From positions 1,986,501 to 2,050,500 of the forward strand of contig NC_135241.1 of the NCBI RefSeq assembly GCF_947623445.1: a stretch of 64,000 nt of DNA, given 5' to 3'. Position 1 is the first letter of the stretch, and each line of letters begins with the position of its first letter. The DNA comes from Clavelina lepadiformis. Taxonomy: Eukaryota > Chordata > Ascidiacea > Aplousobranchia > Clavelinidae. The notes below the pieces were generated by a model, which was not told where the DNA came from, searched no databases, and saw only the letters and a list, made by a program, of their open reading frames with translations. A program made the position numbers and the translations under genes. Shown piece by piece: positions 51,714 to 62,590 of the stretch.

Positions 51714-52282
51714 TCAGACTGATGGCTTTCTCGTGCGTTTCGGGCAAAATGTTTGAAATAAATCATCTCGAAATTCCTTGTCTTGTAGGTTGTAGATTAT
51801 CACGTTGATAAAACTGTTGAAACATTGCAGACCAAGTTAATCAGTCAAAGCTCTTATAATACCAGATAAAAGTTTGATTGTAGGTTGTGCTGTACGGAGT
51901 TCTATCTATTTCATCAGAAGCCCACCTGCTGCTTAAAGAGATGAAAAAGCTCACAAAGTAGGGTTGAGAGATGTTGACACAATCGACAAGATGGCTATAA
52001 ATCAGGGCAGTTAAAAATACTATCGGAACTGGAATTGAAAATGCAAACTTTGTATAAGTTCTGGGTGAAATTTTAAAGTTTCAGTTTAATGAAATCGTCG
52101 AAAACACTCATACGACACACAATTGGAACACTTAACAGTTTACTGAAAGTCGTTTGATTGGTTTTTACTTCAACCCTTAAATCACATAAAAATGTAAAAA
52201 ATTTCTTACGCAAGGTGGTAGTAAAGAAAATGTGCATGATAGAAATTGTGACCAATGCCTTGGTGTTTTGCTGCAAAGACAC
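51714..52282 (-). pseudogene. GPCR-E, 3' half only, cut off by satellite
   Basis: Three exons of a further family member: 52282 to about 52209 (ICL3 and TM6, NTKALVTISIMHIFFTT), 52028-51926 (TM7, 103 bp as in all paralogs) and 51813-51714 (SFINVIIY, helix 8 DKEF, tail KRTRKPSV, stop). Splice sites and phases are intact. The fourth-from-last region onward is missing: at 52283 the exon runs straight into the 28-bp satellite. It differs in sequence from A, C, D and 0, so it is a distinct paralog truncated by rearrangement. Confidence 0.85.
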
Positions 52283-53089
52283 CTGGTGGCCTAGACGTCA
52301 GTCTAGCCGGCTGGTGGCCTAGACGTCAGTCTAGCCGGCTGGTGGCCTAGACGTCAGTCTAGCCGGCTGGTGGCCTAGACGTCAGTCTAGCCGGCTGGTG
52401 GCCTAGACGTCAGTCTAGCCGGCTGGTGGCCTAGACGTCAGTCTAGCCGGCTGGTGGCCTAGACGTCAGTCTAGCCGGCTGGTGGCCTAGACGTCAGTCT
52501 AGCCGGCTGGTGGCCTAGACGTCAGTCTAGCCGGCTGGTGGCCTAGACGTCAGTCTAGCCGGCTGGTGGCCTAGACGTCAGTCTAGCCGGCTGGTGGCCT
52601 AGACGTCAGTCTAGCCGGCTGGTGGCCTAGACGTCAGTCTAGCCGGCTGGTGGCCTAGACGTCAGTCTAGCCGGCTGGTGGCCTAGACGTCAGTCTAGCC
52701 GGCTGGTGGCCTAGACGTCAGTCTAGCCGGCTGGTGGCCTAGACGTCAGTCTAGCCGGCTGGTGGCCTAGACGTCAGTCTAGCCGGCTGGTGGCCTAGAC
52801 GTCAGTCTAGCCGGCTGGTGGCCTAGACGTCAGTCTAGCCGGCTGGTGGCCTAGACGTCAGTCTAGCCGGCTGGTGGCCTAGACGTCAGTCTAGCCGGCT
52901 GGTGGCCTAGACGTCAGTCTAGCCGGCTGGTGGCCTAGACGTCAGTCTAGCCGGCTGGTGGCCTAGACGTCAGTCTAGCCGGCTGGTGGCCTAGACGTCA
53001 GTCTAGCCGGCTGGTGGCCTAGACGTCAGTCTAGCCGGCTGGTGGCCTAGACGTCAGTCTAGCCGGCTGGTGGCCTAGACGTCAGTCTA
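52283..53089. repeat. 28-bp satellite array, type 1, unit 3 (about 29 monomers)
   Basis: The same monomer as at 16870, but its left edge abuts a GPCR-E exon instead of the GPCR-D upstream region. Confidence 0.97.
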
Positions 53090-53205
53090 TGGTCATCAAA
53101 CGGTTGTTGGCTCGTCACTCTGCGGCCCGCTGGTTTGAACCTGCATCTTGTCGATCGACGTTCACCGATTTTTCCACTGTTGTATGTGTACCCTCCACCC
53201 GCCCC
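53090..53205 (-). mobile_element. tRNA-derived SINE-like cassette, unit 3 first copy
   Basis: A duplicate of the cassette at 17733, with single-base changes. Confidence 0.5.
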
Positions 53206-53268
53206 CTAGTTTCATATTCTTATGAATGAATATGCAATATCCAGATTAAGTTGCAAATGTAATATAGG

Positions 53269-53350
53269 CTTTGTTGGCGGGATTCGAACGTACGCGGGCT
53301 GGGCCCAACAGATTTCGAGTCTGTCGCCTTAACCACTCCGCCACGACAAC
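53269..53350 (-). pseudogene. tRNA-Ser(CGA)-like copy, probably dead
   Basis: Duplicate of 17914-17995, with the same T-arm damage. Confidence 0.6.
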
Positions 53351-53427
53351 TGTGCCTAATGCATAGATGAAATAGATAAAATGCCACATTTCCGAATATC
53401 CGTATGAAATTGCAAAAGTAATATCGG

Positions 53428-53509
53428 CGTTGTCGGCGGGATTCGAACCTACGCGGGCAGGAACCAACAGATTTCGAGTCTGTCGCCTTAACCACTCGGC
53501 CACGACAAC
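53428..53509 (-). tRNA. tRNA-Ser(CGA)
   Basis: Duplicate of 18073-18154. Confidence 0.8.
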
Positions 53510-53586
53510 TGTGCTTAATGCACAGATGAAATAGATAAAATGGCGCATTTCCGATTATCCATTTGAAATTGCAAAAGTAATATCGG

Positions 53587-53643
53587 CGTTGTCGGCAGGA
53601 ATCGGGGATTCGATTCAGATTTCGGGCAGGGCCCAACGACAAC
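53587..53643 (-). pseudogene. truncated tRNA-Ser-like copy
   Basis: Duplicate of 18232-18288. Confidence 0.7.
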
Positions 53644-53719
53644 TGTGCTTAAAGTTCAATGCAAATAAATAAGATCGCACTTTTCTCGAATCTGTTATGA
53701 AAACATAATTTCAATCCCG

Positions 53720-53801
53720 CGTTGTCGGCAGGATTCGAACCTACGCGGACAGAGCCCTACATATTTCAAGTCTGTCGCCTTAACCACTCGGCCACGATAA
53801 C
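53720..53801 (-). pseudogene. tRNA-Ser(TGA)-like copy, mismatched stems
   Basis: Duplicate of 18365-18446. Confidence 0.6.
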
Positions 53802-53877
53802 TGTGCTTAATGTTCAACGCAAATAAATAAGATGGCACTTTTCTCGAATCTCTTATGAAAACATAATTTCACATCCG

Positions 53878-53959
53878 CGTTGTCGGCAGGATTCGAACCT
53901 GCGCGGGCAGAGCCCAACAGATTTCAAGTCTGTTGCCTTAACCACTCGGCCACGACAAC
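53878..53959 (-). tRNA. tRNA-Ser(TGA)
   Basis: Duplicate of 18523-18604, with all stems paired. Confidence 0.92.
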
Positions 53960-54035
53960 TGTGCTTAATGTTCAATGCAAATAAATAAACTAGCACTTTT
54001 CTCGAATCTCTTATGAAAACATAATTTCAATCCCG

Positions 54036-54117
54036 CGTTGTCGGCAGGATTTGAACTTACGCGGGCAGAGCCCTACATATTTCAACTCTGTCGCGTTAAC
54101 CACTCGGCCACGACAAC
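54036..54117 (-). pseudogene. tRNA-Ser-like copy, degraded
   Basis: Duplicate of 18681-18762. Confidence 0.65.
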
Positions 54118-54369
54118 TGTGCTTAATTTACAATGCAAATTGTTAAAATGGCACTTTTCTCGAATCTCTTATGAAAAATTTATGTTAACGTTTGCTGCCA
54201 CTTTTTTCAGTTCCTTGTTAAACTAGAGTTTCCTAGTTAACTAAAAGCTAGTTTCAACCAAATTTTAAGTACTAAAGTAAACTTCTTTTATTTCCTTCAG
54301 TTTGACTTTCTGTTAACCTAAGCGCCTACATTTGAAAAATATCGTTCCAGATTTCAAGTCTGTATTTTT

Positions 54370-54572
54370 CAGTCTAGCCGGCTGGTGGCCTAGACGTCAG
54401 TCTAGCCGGCTGGTGGCCTAGACGTGAGTCTAGCCGGCTGGTGGCCTAGACGTGAGTCTAGCCGGCTGGTGGCCTAGACGTGAGTCTAGCCAGCTGGTGG
54501 CCTAGACGTGAGTCTAGCCAGCTGGTGGCCTAGACGTGAGTCTAGCCAGCTGGTGGCCTAGACGTCAGTCTA
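54370..54572. repeat. 28-bp satellite array, mixed type, unit 3 (about 7 monomers)
   Basis: Begins with a GTCAGTC monomer, continues with GTGAGTC monomers and ends with the AGCCAGC variants. It is the shortest of the second arrays. Confidence 0.95.
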
Positions 54573-54668
54573 TGGTCATCAAACGGTTGTTGGCTCGTCA
54601 CTCTGCGGCCCGCTGGTTTGAACCTGCATCTTGTCGATCGACGTTCACCGATTTTTCCACTGTTGTAT
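54573..54668 (-). mobile_element. SINE-like cassette, truncated at the unit 3/4 junction
   Basis: The same 96 bp and the same breakpoint as at 19330 and 35757. Confidence 0.5.
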
Positions 54669-54866
54669 GTAAACATTGTTAGATGATCTCTACTGATTTT
54701 TTTGTTATTGGTAAATATATTGACATCTCGTCTAATGGAAAACCCAATATCAGATAATTTAACCCGATAACATCCGGTATTGTGGCAGAAACAGATCAAA
54801 ATTCTTTAAGGGTAATATTTACTGGGCCGCAGGTTCGACTTATGCTCCAGTGTAAAGAACTTAAAC

Positions 54867-55292
54867 ATAAAATGACTACGAGAGAAGCAGAAGCATGGAA
54901 GGCATTTCGACAAGTAGTTAATTTTTTTTCTTAGTAATAAACGAAGCGATAACTATAAAGTTTTGTTGAACAATCTGATGGAGGAATAAGAAAAATTGGG
55001 ATGTCGTATGTCCTTGAAAATGCATTATCTGCACTCTCACCTTGATTTTTTCAGTCCAAATATGGGTGATGTAAGCGAAGAAAATGGTGAAAGGTTTCAC
55101 CAGGACATTTCTGACATGGAAAGAACATACCAAGGAAGGTGGAGCTGCAACATGATGGGGGATTATTTGTGGTCCATAAAGAAGAAGATTTCTCAGTTCA
55201 TAGACGCAAATCACGCAAATTACGCAGAAAAAAACACTTCTAAAGTTTTTTGGAATGTTTGCAATATGCATCCTTACATAATGCATGAGTAG
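54867..55292 (+). mobile_element. fossil GERFHQDI-motif element fragment, unit 4
   Basis: A duplicate of the fragment at 4080. Broken and partial. Confidence 0.55.
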
Positions 55293-56077
55293 ACTATATT
55301 ATGCACAATACTTCTTTGTGTTAGCGTGTTTGTGAGTCTTATACAAAATTATGCTTAGTAATACTGAAAAAGTTTGAGTAAAATCAGAAAAAGCGACATT
55401 TCTTCAAAAGTAATGAGTGATCATGCTTATTTCGTAATAAGTTTATGTTTTACAATAATATAAAACGTTGAGGTTTGTTTCAAGTTACAGTGAACTCGTT
55501 TGTCATTTTTGCTGCATACACCAAGAAACTTATCATGCAATTCACAGTTCGCACCCTTTGGAATTTCACTGCAACATCTTCTCACACAAACAAAATTAGT
55601 TTTACTGCGTTTACGGTCTTGAATATTGTTTGATTTCAAAGCGTTGTGCAATGTTCGAATTGAATCATTTAAGAAGAGAAATTACGCAGGACGAACGTTT
55701 GATGTACGAAAATTGTTGTTCAGTTCTTTTATTCAGATATTACAGATACCATCATGAAGCACCAGATGCTATCATGATATTCTCGTCGATATTAAAACAA
55801 AAGCAAAAATCTAAGATCTGCTACGTTTCGCGCTTCCCGTGATAGTTATGATAGTTATGATAGTTATTATGATATGACTGTCTATCATTAATGTGGGCGA
55901 CTTTGACTGACAGACCCGGATTACGAGACGAATGTAAAATCAACTCAGATTATAAACCAAGTCCTATTCATTGCACAAGGTACCAAGAATGCAAGTATAT
56001 TTATAATGCAAGACTCTTTTATTTTAGTTTCAAGATCAATGTTGTTGTCCCTTTATGGGGTCCATGTCTGACATTTA

Positions 56078-58392
56078 TCATCTGAATTTCTGACGTAAAA
56101 TTTGTAACAATTCTTCTCGGAATTCCTTGTCTCGTATGTTGTAAATTATGACGTTGACAAGACTGCCAAAAATAACATCAACTGGTAAGGGAAAATGGTG
56201 TAACGAAGTTTAAAAAAGTTAAAAAAGTTACCGTAAATTGCTAAGTTAAAGATAAGAAAGACAACACAAAGTATAGATGAACGATAACCTGTTGCTTAAA
56301 GTGAAGTAAAAACTTGCAAAATAAGGTTTAGAGAGAACATCGCAATCCATTTGATGACTATAAAGCAAGGCGGATGCAACTAAAGTCGGAACTGGAAAAA
56401 GATATGACAAGTATGTAAAGTCTGTTGCCTAGTTTGTTGCACACACGGGCTTATGATGTGATCATATTTAGCAGTAATAGTAATTTAGTTCCTTCGATTA
56501 TCCCACTCATTGATGATGCAGTTAAATACAAAAACTCTTGAAAACTAATCATGAATAATTTGAAAAAGCTTAAAAACAGCTAAATTTGACAATTAAATTA
56601 ATGGAAGAAGCATAGGCTACAGAAGGAGTATATGGGCTGTATACCTAACACACATTTTCCTAATTAATACGCTATATACTGTACAGTTGTTATTGAGCAT
56701 CCCTTACGAAAAGTGGCTGTAAAACATATTTGCATTATAGCAACTGTCACCAGTGCGTGGTTGTTTTGCTGCAAACGATTCCTTTGTGAGTTTGAATGTT
56801 TTTGTTGAAGTCCATTTCCTCCAACCTTTTGACGTCGACAGATCATCACAGCAGTTCCAACAATTAAAACGCTCTGCAAAACCAAATTTCATTAATATCT
56901 CATATTGTAACAAACATTGGAACATGTGTACAGCTACTTGTTTCAATTCCTTCATGCTTACACTTCCTTTACTCAAACTCCAAATTAATGGTGACACTTT
57001 TAAAACTATTATTATTTATTCAAACTCACAGTTGATATGTAAGGGAGAAAATACAACACCGCTAGAGGAACAAGAGAGTCAACACGACTGCGTTCTAAGT
57101 TTATTGCGTTCGGCGACGGAATAAAGACGAAAAGTGTTGCAGAGTAATCAAACGTCCATTCTTGAAAGAAAGTCACTATACAAAAGCTTTGCTTATTTGA
57201 CTACTTCATGCCTACGCTTTATATTCAAATATAACACTGCTGGTTACTTAAGATAAACCAGTAAGTTATAGACTTTAAATGCGTATAAAACTATTGTTAT
57301 TTGTAATGAATTGTTATTCGTTATTATATACCGTAAGTCACGAAAACATTTACTCACTTAAAACTTACTCAGAAAAATGGCGATTGCTGATAGAATCCAT
57401 GTCATTGCTAACCCAACATAAACTGATTTTTTGCTTTGCCATCTGTAGTTGAACGGCTTAGCAACAGCATAGAATCGCTCTATTGCCATATAAGCCAGAT
57501 GATTCATTGAGGCAGTGATCCCAAGCAAATACGATATTCCCCCAACATATGCTTGCGGTGATCCCCGCAAAGCCAAACGCATTTTGTCGAGCTCTTCCGG
57601 CATCATATTCATCGACCAGCTAAAGTTGTAAGGCACCACTACTAACGGCTGTACACCTGCAATATTTCAGAATTCAATTTGCTGTTTATGAGATAGATAA
57701 TGACAAAAATGATAGATTTAAAATGGTTTCATTGTAAATATATAAGAAGTTTTTTAACGTGTTCTGACTAGGCTTAACTGCAGAAAGTTGTTCATTACTT
57801 GTCAAGGCATCGGCTAGCGCCAGTGAGCTTCTGCAGATGTCCAATTTATTCGCCTTGCCACGTCTACATCTTCGAATACCCACAAGCATCGTTAAAGCGT
57901 TTGCAGTCAAAATGGCCAATCCCAAAGACACAGCTAGCAATAATATTACAGCGCCACCAGCCATTCCACATTCTTCACAATCCAGCAAAGTTTTGTTAAA
58001 ACAATTTCGATAAATATCTATTCTGCCTTTTCCGCAAAATCCAGGATAGCTACAACGTTGGGAGCGATTGCCTGAAGGATAAGAGAAATTAGGGGCGAAA
58101 TAAAGAAGCGGGCAATGCTTTATATAAAACCTGACCTTTGTAAAATGCACCATGTATAGTGTTAATGTCACAGCATGCAGTTTCAAAGTATACATATCCT
58201 TGTCCAAAATGAACGATCATTCGAAGTTAACCACATACTATCTACTGCTGGTAACATGCCTGGCATCCCAGCAGGCCGATGTATTGATACGTCACTTCTA
58301 TTGAGAGCTGAAGATAGACTGAAGTTTTGTGTCGGTTCAAACATTGATGACTTCGTGGCTCCAAATGTAGGATTTACACCGTAAATTTCCAT
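56078..58392 (-). CDS. GPCR-A copy 4, 399 aa, three amino-acid changes
   Basis: Seven exons at offset 50,787: 58392-58239, 58071-57799, 57656-57369, 57160-57030, 56873-56708, 56391-56289, 56162-56078. The ECL2-TM5 exon differs from copies 1-3: FFPSQ becomes FIPSP, and the last residue before the donor changes from Asn to Thr. The frame and splice sites are intact. These are the only protein-level differences I found among the four A copies, and they fall in a region that often contacts ligand in class A receptors. Confidence 0.86.
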
Positions 58393-59235
58393 CAGTATTC
58401 TACTGGCTTGCAATTAAGCTTTCTGTACTTGGATATTGATCCAGTAAAATCGTTCACCGAGCGGTTACTCTCGTTCGGTTGCACTGTTGTTGCTTACAGG
58501 CTTCACACTAATGCTGTGATATTCGAAAACATTTTACTAATTAAATCAAGTTACAGATAATCTGTAAAATAGTATAACCTATATACCGTTTGTGTTTATA
58601 GTAGCTGAACATTTTTTATGAGATATAAACAAAATGTTCTTTCATAAACTCAGCACTTAGAGTAAATATCACAAAAATAAATACATAATAAAATGTCGTG
58701 TTGAATTGATTTTATGAGCTCTTTGCTTCGGCATTTCCATCTGCTTTGCTGTGTCATCAATCAACCTCACTGTTGTGTTGATTAGATTTTAATCTAATTT
58801 TCATTTCCTATTGCTTAGTCGGGAATCCCGTTCTTGAACCACACAATGAAAAGTTCTTAAGGAAACGATGGTAAGTTATGAAAATTATAATAATAAATCT
58901 GCCGAGCAATTCACCCACCAAAGAACATAAGATGTACCAGATATGTAAAAGATTAAATTTTGGATTTCAATAACTACCACGAAGTAAAAATAAAAATAAA
59001 TTGTTTTATTTTGTTGCTCTCAGGTCCCTTTTGCGCTTTGACGTTTTTTTTTTAAATAGTTTCTTCAACAGTCCAAAATTGTTTTTCAAGTGCGTTAAAA
59101 AATATCTGGTAAGCCGTGAAATGATTGCTAATTCTATATTATTTGGTAATATTTGAGTTTCTTGATTAAATTTTGTAACTTAGTAACTCAATTGACGTTT
59201 AATAACCCGAGTAACCAACAATAACTTTCGTAACT

Positions 59236-59607
59236 TCACCGTGAATAAAGTTTTTGATTAATGGCTGACCAATTCAGCGAAACGGGATTTACTCCATAAT
59301 GCACGTTGAGCGACGTTTCAACGTACAGTATACATGCAGTATGTTGTTGTTGTAGTTTGTAACATACTTTTATGCCGATATTACTCATATAAGGAAATGT
59401 TATTTCTTCGAATTGAAAGCTCATTGTCTTTCTACATCCCTTACTGAAATCAATACTGACCTGCAATAAGTCTGTGGTTGTCAGATAGTTTAATTTGAAG
59501 ATCGTTTTTATTGATGTTCGTTTATTGGTGTTTGCAGACTTGAACTCCGTGATTTCGATAAAACATTTATAATTTTCTTTTAATCTTGTGTTCAAATCTT
59601 TCTTCAT
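59236..59607 (-). other. 123-codon ORF, doubtful
   Basis: It is open in unit 4 only; the other units have stops in the same stretch. It begins MKKDLNTRLKENYKC and shows no domain, signal peptide or membrane segment. Differences from the other units are mostly amino-acid-changing, which argues against a constrained gene. Confidence 0.15.
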
Positions 59608-60423
59608 ATCTTATGTCGAAATATACTGTAGTTATAATCATAAAATATTCATTTTAATTTACATGTACTACGTTTCATGGTAAAATAAAGCGATTTATTT
59701 AGAGTTATTATGAGTAACACGCTAATAAAAATATGCACTAATTAATTAATAATTCTAAGTCGGTTGCAATAACAATAAGTCGGTCGGTTTAAAATATGAC
59801 TTTCCTTGTTTTAATCACTTCAATCTCGCCACCTTTTTAAAATTAGGTGATAATTTGTAGAAATAAAAAAATTAAAGGAAAGTTTTTAACACAATTTTAT
59901 GACAACGAACTTTATTTACCAGTGATGAATAAAAGTAAAACTAAACGTGGTTCAATAGTGAAATTGTACAATGCTTTGCCAACAAAATATAATACATAGT
60001 ATATTACATTTTAGAAACAAAAGTGTTTGAACCAAAGTTTTGACTTGAAAATGTTCCTGAGAGTATTTAATTTACCGCTTTTATCTTATTAAATGTTTAT
60101 GACATTAATTTACAACAAAATACATTTTAATGCAAATCATATTTGCCTTTCAGGCTTTACTGTACCTTAATACCGGGCTTAGGTAAAGTCGATACAAAAC
60201 TTAGAAAAATGAGTAATAACTTGGTTATCGCATAACCAATGCTAAGCGGTGGAAAAATTGCAGTTTGGCTCCAAATTCTATCATTCAATAACGTAACGTG
60301 GGCTTTATGATTTCAAATTTTATAGCAATCTCTTTAATGATTACTTGCTGGTGATGACAAACTTATACACTGTACAGTATGTAATATTAAGTTCATGCAT
60401 ATTGAAATGTTATATTTCTTTAT

Positions 60424-61010
60424 TTATTTCTTCTTTGCAATGAGTTTTATGATTTGAAATATTTCTTTTCGAAAGTCTTCGTCAGAAACGTTGTATATTA
60501 CGACGTTGAAAAAGCTGCAAAAAGAATAACAACACAGCATTATAACAAAAACTACTTTTTTGGTTGAAACTTGTGCTATCTAAAATTAAAACCGTACTTC
60601 TTAAGTATGTTTTAAAGATACAATAGATTTAAAATGGGGTTGTATTAAGTACTAGCCTGTTGCTTAAAGCGAAGTAATAGCAGATCAGTAAAACCGTTGA
60701 TATCGTAGTCCATTCTAACGATCCGGAATATAGCAAGTAAACAATAACCAATAAGGGAACTGTAAATAGAGCGTGTTACCAACGATTGTTCAATAAAACT
60801 CGGCCAAATATTAATTTATGTGATTATATTTAGATAGGTTTTGTTGTAGGAAAAGCACAGATCCAAATCTTACGCATTGTAATAGTAAACAGAGTTTGCA
60901 TGATTGCGATTGTAATCAGAGGTCTTGCTTTTCGTAGTAGCTTTTTTTTGTTTGTAGCCGTGGCAACAAATTTCCTGCATTTATTGATTGCGAGGTTTTG
61001 ACGTTGGCGA
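60424..61010 (-). pseudogene. GPCR-C copy 4, 3' fragment
   Basis: It keeps the last exon (60514-60424, with NVVIY in place of NVIIY), the TM7 exon (60759-60657, with the GC donor) and most of the TM5-TM6 exon, from 60874 to the break at 61010. Everything upstream is gone. Beyond the break lies a patchwork of short TTTAGTAAGAATAAG repeats, a sequence that occurs once in a GPCR-C intron of unit 1 (about 10536-10551). Confidence 0.85.
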
Positions 61011-61149
61011 TTAGTAAGAATAAGTGCGTTTAGTAAGAATAAGTGAATAAGAATATCACTGCGTTTAGTAAGAATAAGTAGCCAGCTGGTGGCCTAGACA
61101 GCTGTTGGTCTAGACGTGAGTCTAGCCAGCTGGTGGTCTAGACGGTCAA
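61011..61149. repeat. breakpoint patchwork and degenerate satellite
   Basis: Three or four short repeats of TTTAGTAAGAATAAG are followed by diverged monomers of the 28-bp satellite (GCCAGCTGGTGGCCTAGAC, GTGAGTCTAG). Confidence 0.8.
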
Positions 61150-61320
61150 ATGGTCATCAAACGGTTGTTGGCTCGTCGCTCTGCGGCTCGCTGGTTTGAA
61201 CCTGCAGCTTGTCTGTCGACGTTCTCCGGTTTTTCCACTGTGCTATGGGTTCCCCCACCCACCCTATGCTTTCTGTGCTTTCTGTGCATCTTTACTTTAT
61301 TGCTTTAGGACTTTGGACGT
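61150..61320 (-). mobile_element. tRNA-derived SINE-like element, well-preserved head
   Basis: On the minus strand TAGCACAGTGG fits the pol III A box, and GGTTCAAACC, starting 43 nt downstream, resembles a B box at tRNA spacing. Degenerate satellite lies on the 3' side. It shares its 5' flank (TTTATTGCTTTAGGA) with the copy at 63354. Confidence 0.55.
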
Positions 61321-61570
61321 TTTTGCAATATTATTGTGCACTTTAACGCAGTCGGACTTACAATCTCGCAAGAAAAGCAGGAGGTGGGTGGACAAGGTTT
61401 TGAACCTGCAAACTCTGGGAGGATGTTCGGCAACTTACAACCAGAGCAGTATTAACCGGTGTTGATATCTTGTTATTATGCAATACCTAAATTATTCCAA
61501 AGTCAGTAGTTGTTACGGCTGTTAAACTTTAGTTACTGTACATTGCTTTCGTCAACCAGAATATGTTGCA
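61321..61570. other. intergenic, weak tRNA-like segment
   Basis: Contains GGTTTTGAACCTGC near 61399 and a CCAGAGC-like stretch that may be another decayed tRNA-derived sequence. No gene recognised. Confidence 0.3.
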
Positions 61571-61609
61571 AATTACCCGCTCTGTCTTCAGTCAGGCCAA
61601 TGGCGCAGC

Positions 61610-61700
61610 ATCCTGATGCACATTAGGTGGAGAGGAAAGTTTAGCGAATAACAATCCAAAGGTTCCCGGTTCAAACCCAGGACCTTCCAAGTCCGTTTCG
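61610..61700 (+). mobile_element. second tRNA-like or SINE head
   Basis: A-box-like TAGGTGGAGAGG is followed at tRNA-like spacing by the B-box-like GGTTCAAACCC. Folding into a full cloverleaf is not evident, so a SINE head or dead tRNA is likelier than a working tRNA. Confidence 0.35.
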
Positions 61701-61834
61701 GCGTATAAACTTGAATTCCAAATGCTTTTATTGGTTTTTTAATAAAATATACCACAACTGTGCTTAATGTTCAATGCAAATAGATAAAATCGCACTTTTC
61801 GCAAATCACTTATGGAAGTGTGATTCCAATTCCG

Positions 61835-61916
61835 CGTTGTCGGCAGGATTCGAACCTAAGCGGGCTGGGCCCAACAGATTTTGAGCCTGTCGCCTTAACC
61901 ATTCGGCCACGACAAC
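61835..61916 (-). tRNA. tRNA-Ser-like body with CAA (Leu) anticodon
   Basis: The body matches the neighbouring tRNA-Ser genes: acceptor strands GTTGTCG and CGACAAC, discriminator G, and a variable arm pairing GGGC with GCCC. The anticodon loop reads CTCAAAA, which gives anticodon CAA. The stem stays paired with one G-U. The A box is TGGCCGAATGG and the T stem has one mismatch. A long paired variable arm is what SerRS is known to recognise, so it could charge Ser and read Leu UUG codons. A dead copy is the simpler alternative. Confidence 0.55.
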
Positions 61917-61995
61917 TGTGCTTAATGCATAGATGAGAAATATATAAAATCGCACTTTTCCGAATATCCATATGAAATTGCAAAAGTAATATCGG

Positions 61996-62077
61996 CGTTG
62001 TCGGCAGGATTCGAACCTACGCGGGCATAGCCTAACAGATTTCAAGTCTGTCGCCTTAACCACTCGGCCACGACAAC
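61996..62077 (-). tRNA. tRNA-Ser(TGA)
   Basis: Perfect acceptor, anticodon (loop CTTGAAA) and T stems. The variable arm pairs GGC with GCC. A TTTT terminator lies downstream. Confidence 0.92.
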
Positions 62078-62154
62078 TGTGCTTAATGCATAGATGAAAT
62101 AGATAAAATGGCACATTTCCGAAAATCCATATGAAATTGCAAAAGTAATATCTG

Positions 62155-62236
62155 CGTTGTCGGCGGGATTCGAACCTACGCGGGCATAGCCTAACAGATT
62201 TCAAGTCTGTCGCCTTAACCACTCGGCCACGACAAC
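62155..62236 (-). tRNA. tRNA-Ser(TGA)
   Basis: As the previous copy, but with one T-stem mismatch (GTAGG with CCCGC). Confidence 0.85.
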
Positions 62237-62348
62237 TGTGCTTAATGTGAAATGCAAATAGATAAAATGGCACTTTTCTCGAATCACTAGATAGATTCCA
62301 CCATGTCGGTGTTTCCGGAATCTTCTCCTGACTTTCAAATCTGACAAG

Positions 62349-62492
62349 ATGAAAATGTAGCTAGCGTAGTCTAGATAAAAATCTAGCTAGGGTAGTCTAG
62401 ATGAATGTCTAGCTAGCGTAGTCTAGATGAAAATCAAGCTAGCGTAGTCTAGATGAAAATCAAGCTAGCGTAGTCTAGATGAAAATCAAGCT
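62349..62492. repeat. 26-bp minisatellite, about 5 copies
   Basis: Repeats of AGCTAGCGTAGTCTAGATGA plus six further bases. Early copies are diverged and the last three nearly identical. It shares GTCTAG with the 28-bp satellite but has a different period. Confidence 0.85.
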
Positions 62493-62590
62493 GATTTCGA
62501 GACCTAGCTACGCCTACGTCTCTGTAGTGTATTACCTATAAGCTAGTTTCAACTAAATTTTAAGTACTAAAGCAAACTTCTGTTATTTGC

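Larger units (their letters stand above)
35853..54668. repeat. tandem segmental duplication, unit 3 (18,816 bp)
   Basis: Shares the 13-bp GPCR-D deletion and other single-base changes with unit 2. It also contains a piggyBac copy (45323-47242) and 50739-52282, which is absent from units 1 and 2. Confidence 0.95.
54669..61010. repeat. tandem segmental duplication, unit 4, truncated
   Basis: Collinear with unit 1 from 3882 to about 10223, then broken inside a GPCR-C exon. Identity is near-complete up to about 58940, clearly lower to about 60120, then about 1 percent different to the break. Confidence 0.93.

Noticed and set aside
59236-59607. 123-codon ORF as a new gene
   Set aside because: No motif, open in one unit only, and differences between units are mostly amino-acid-changing.
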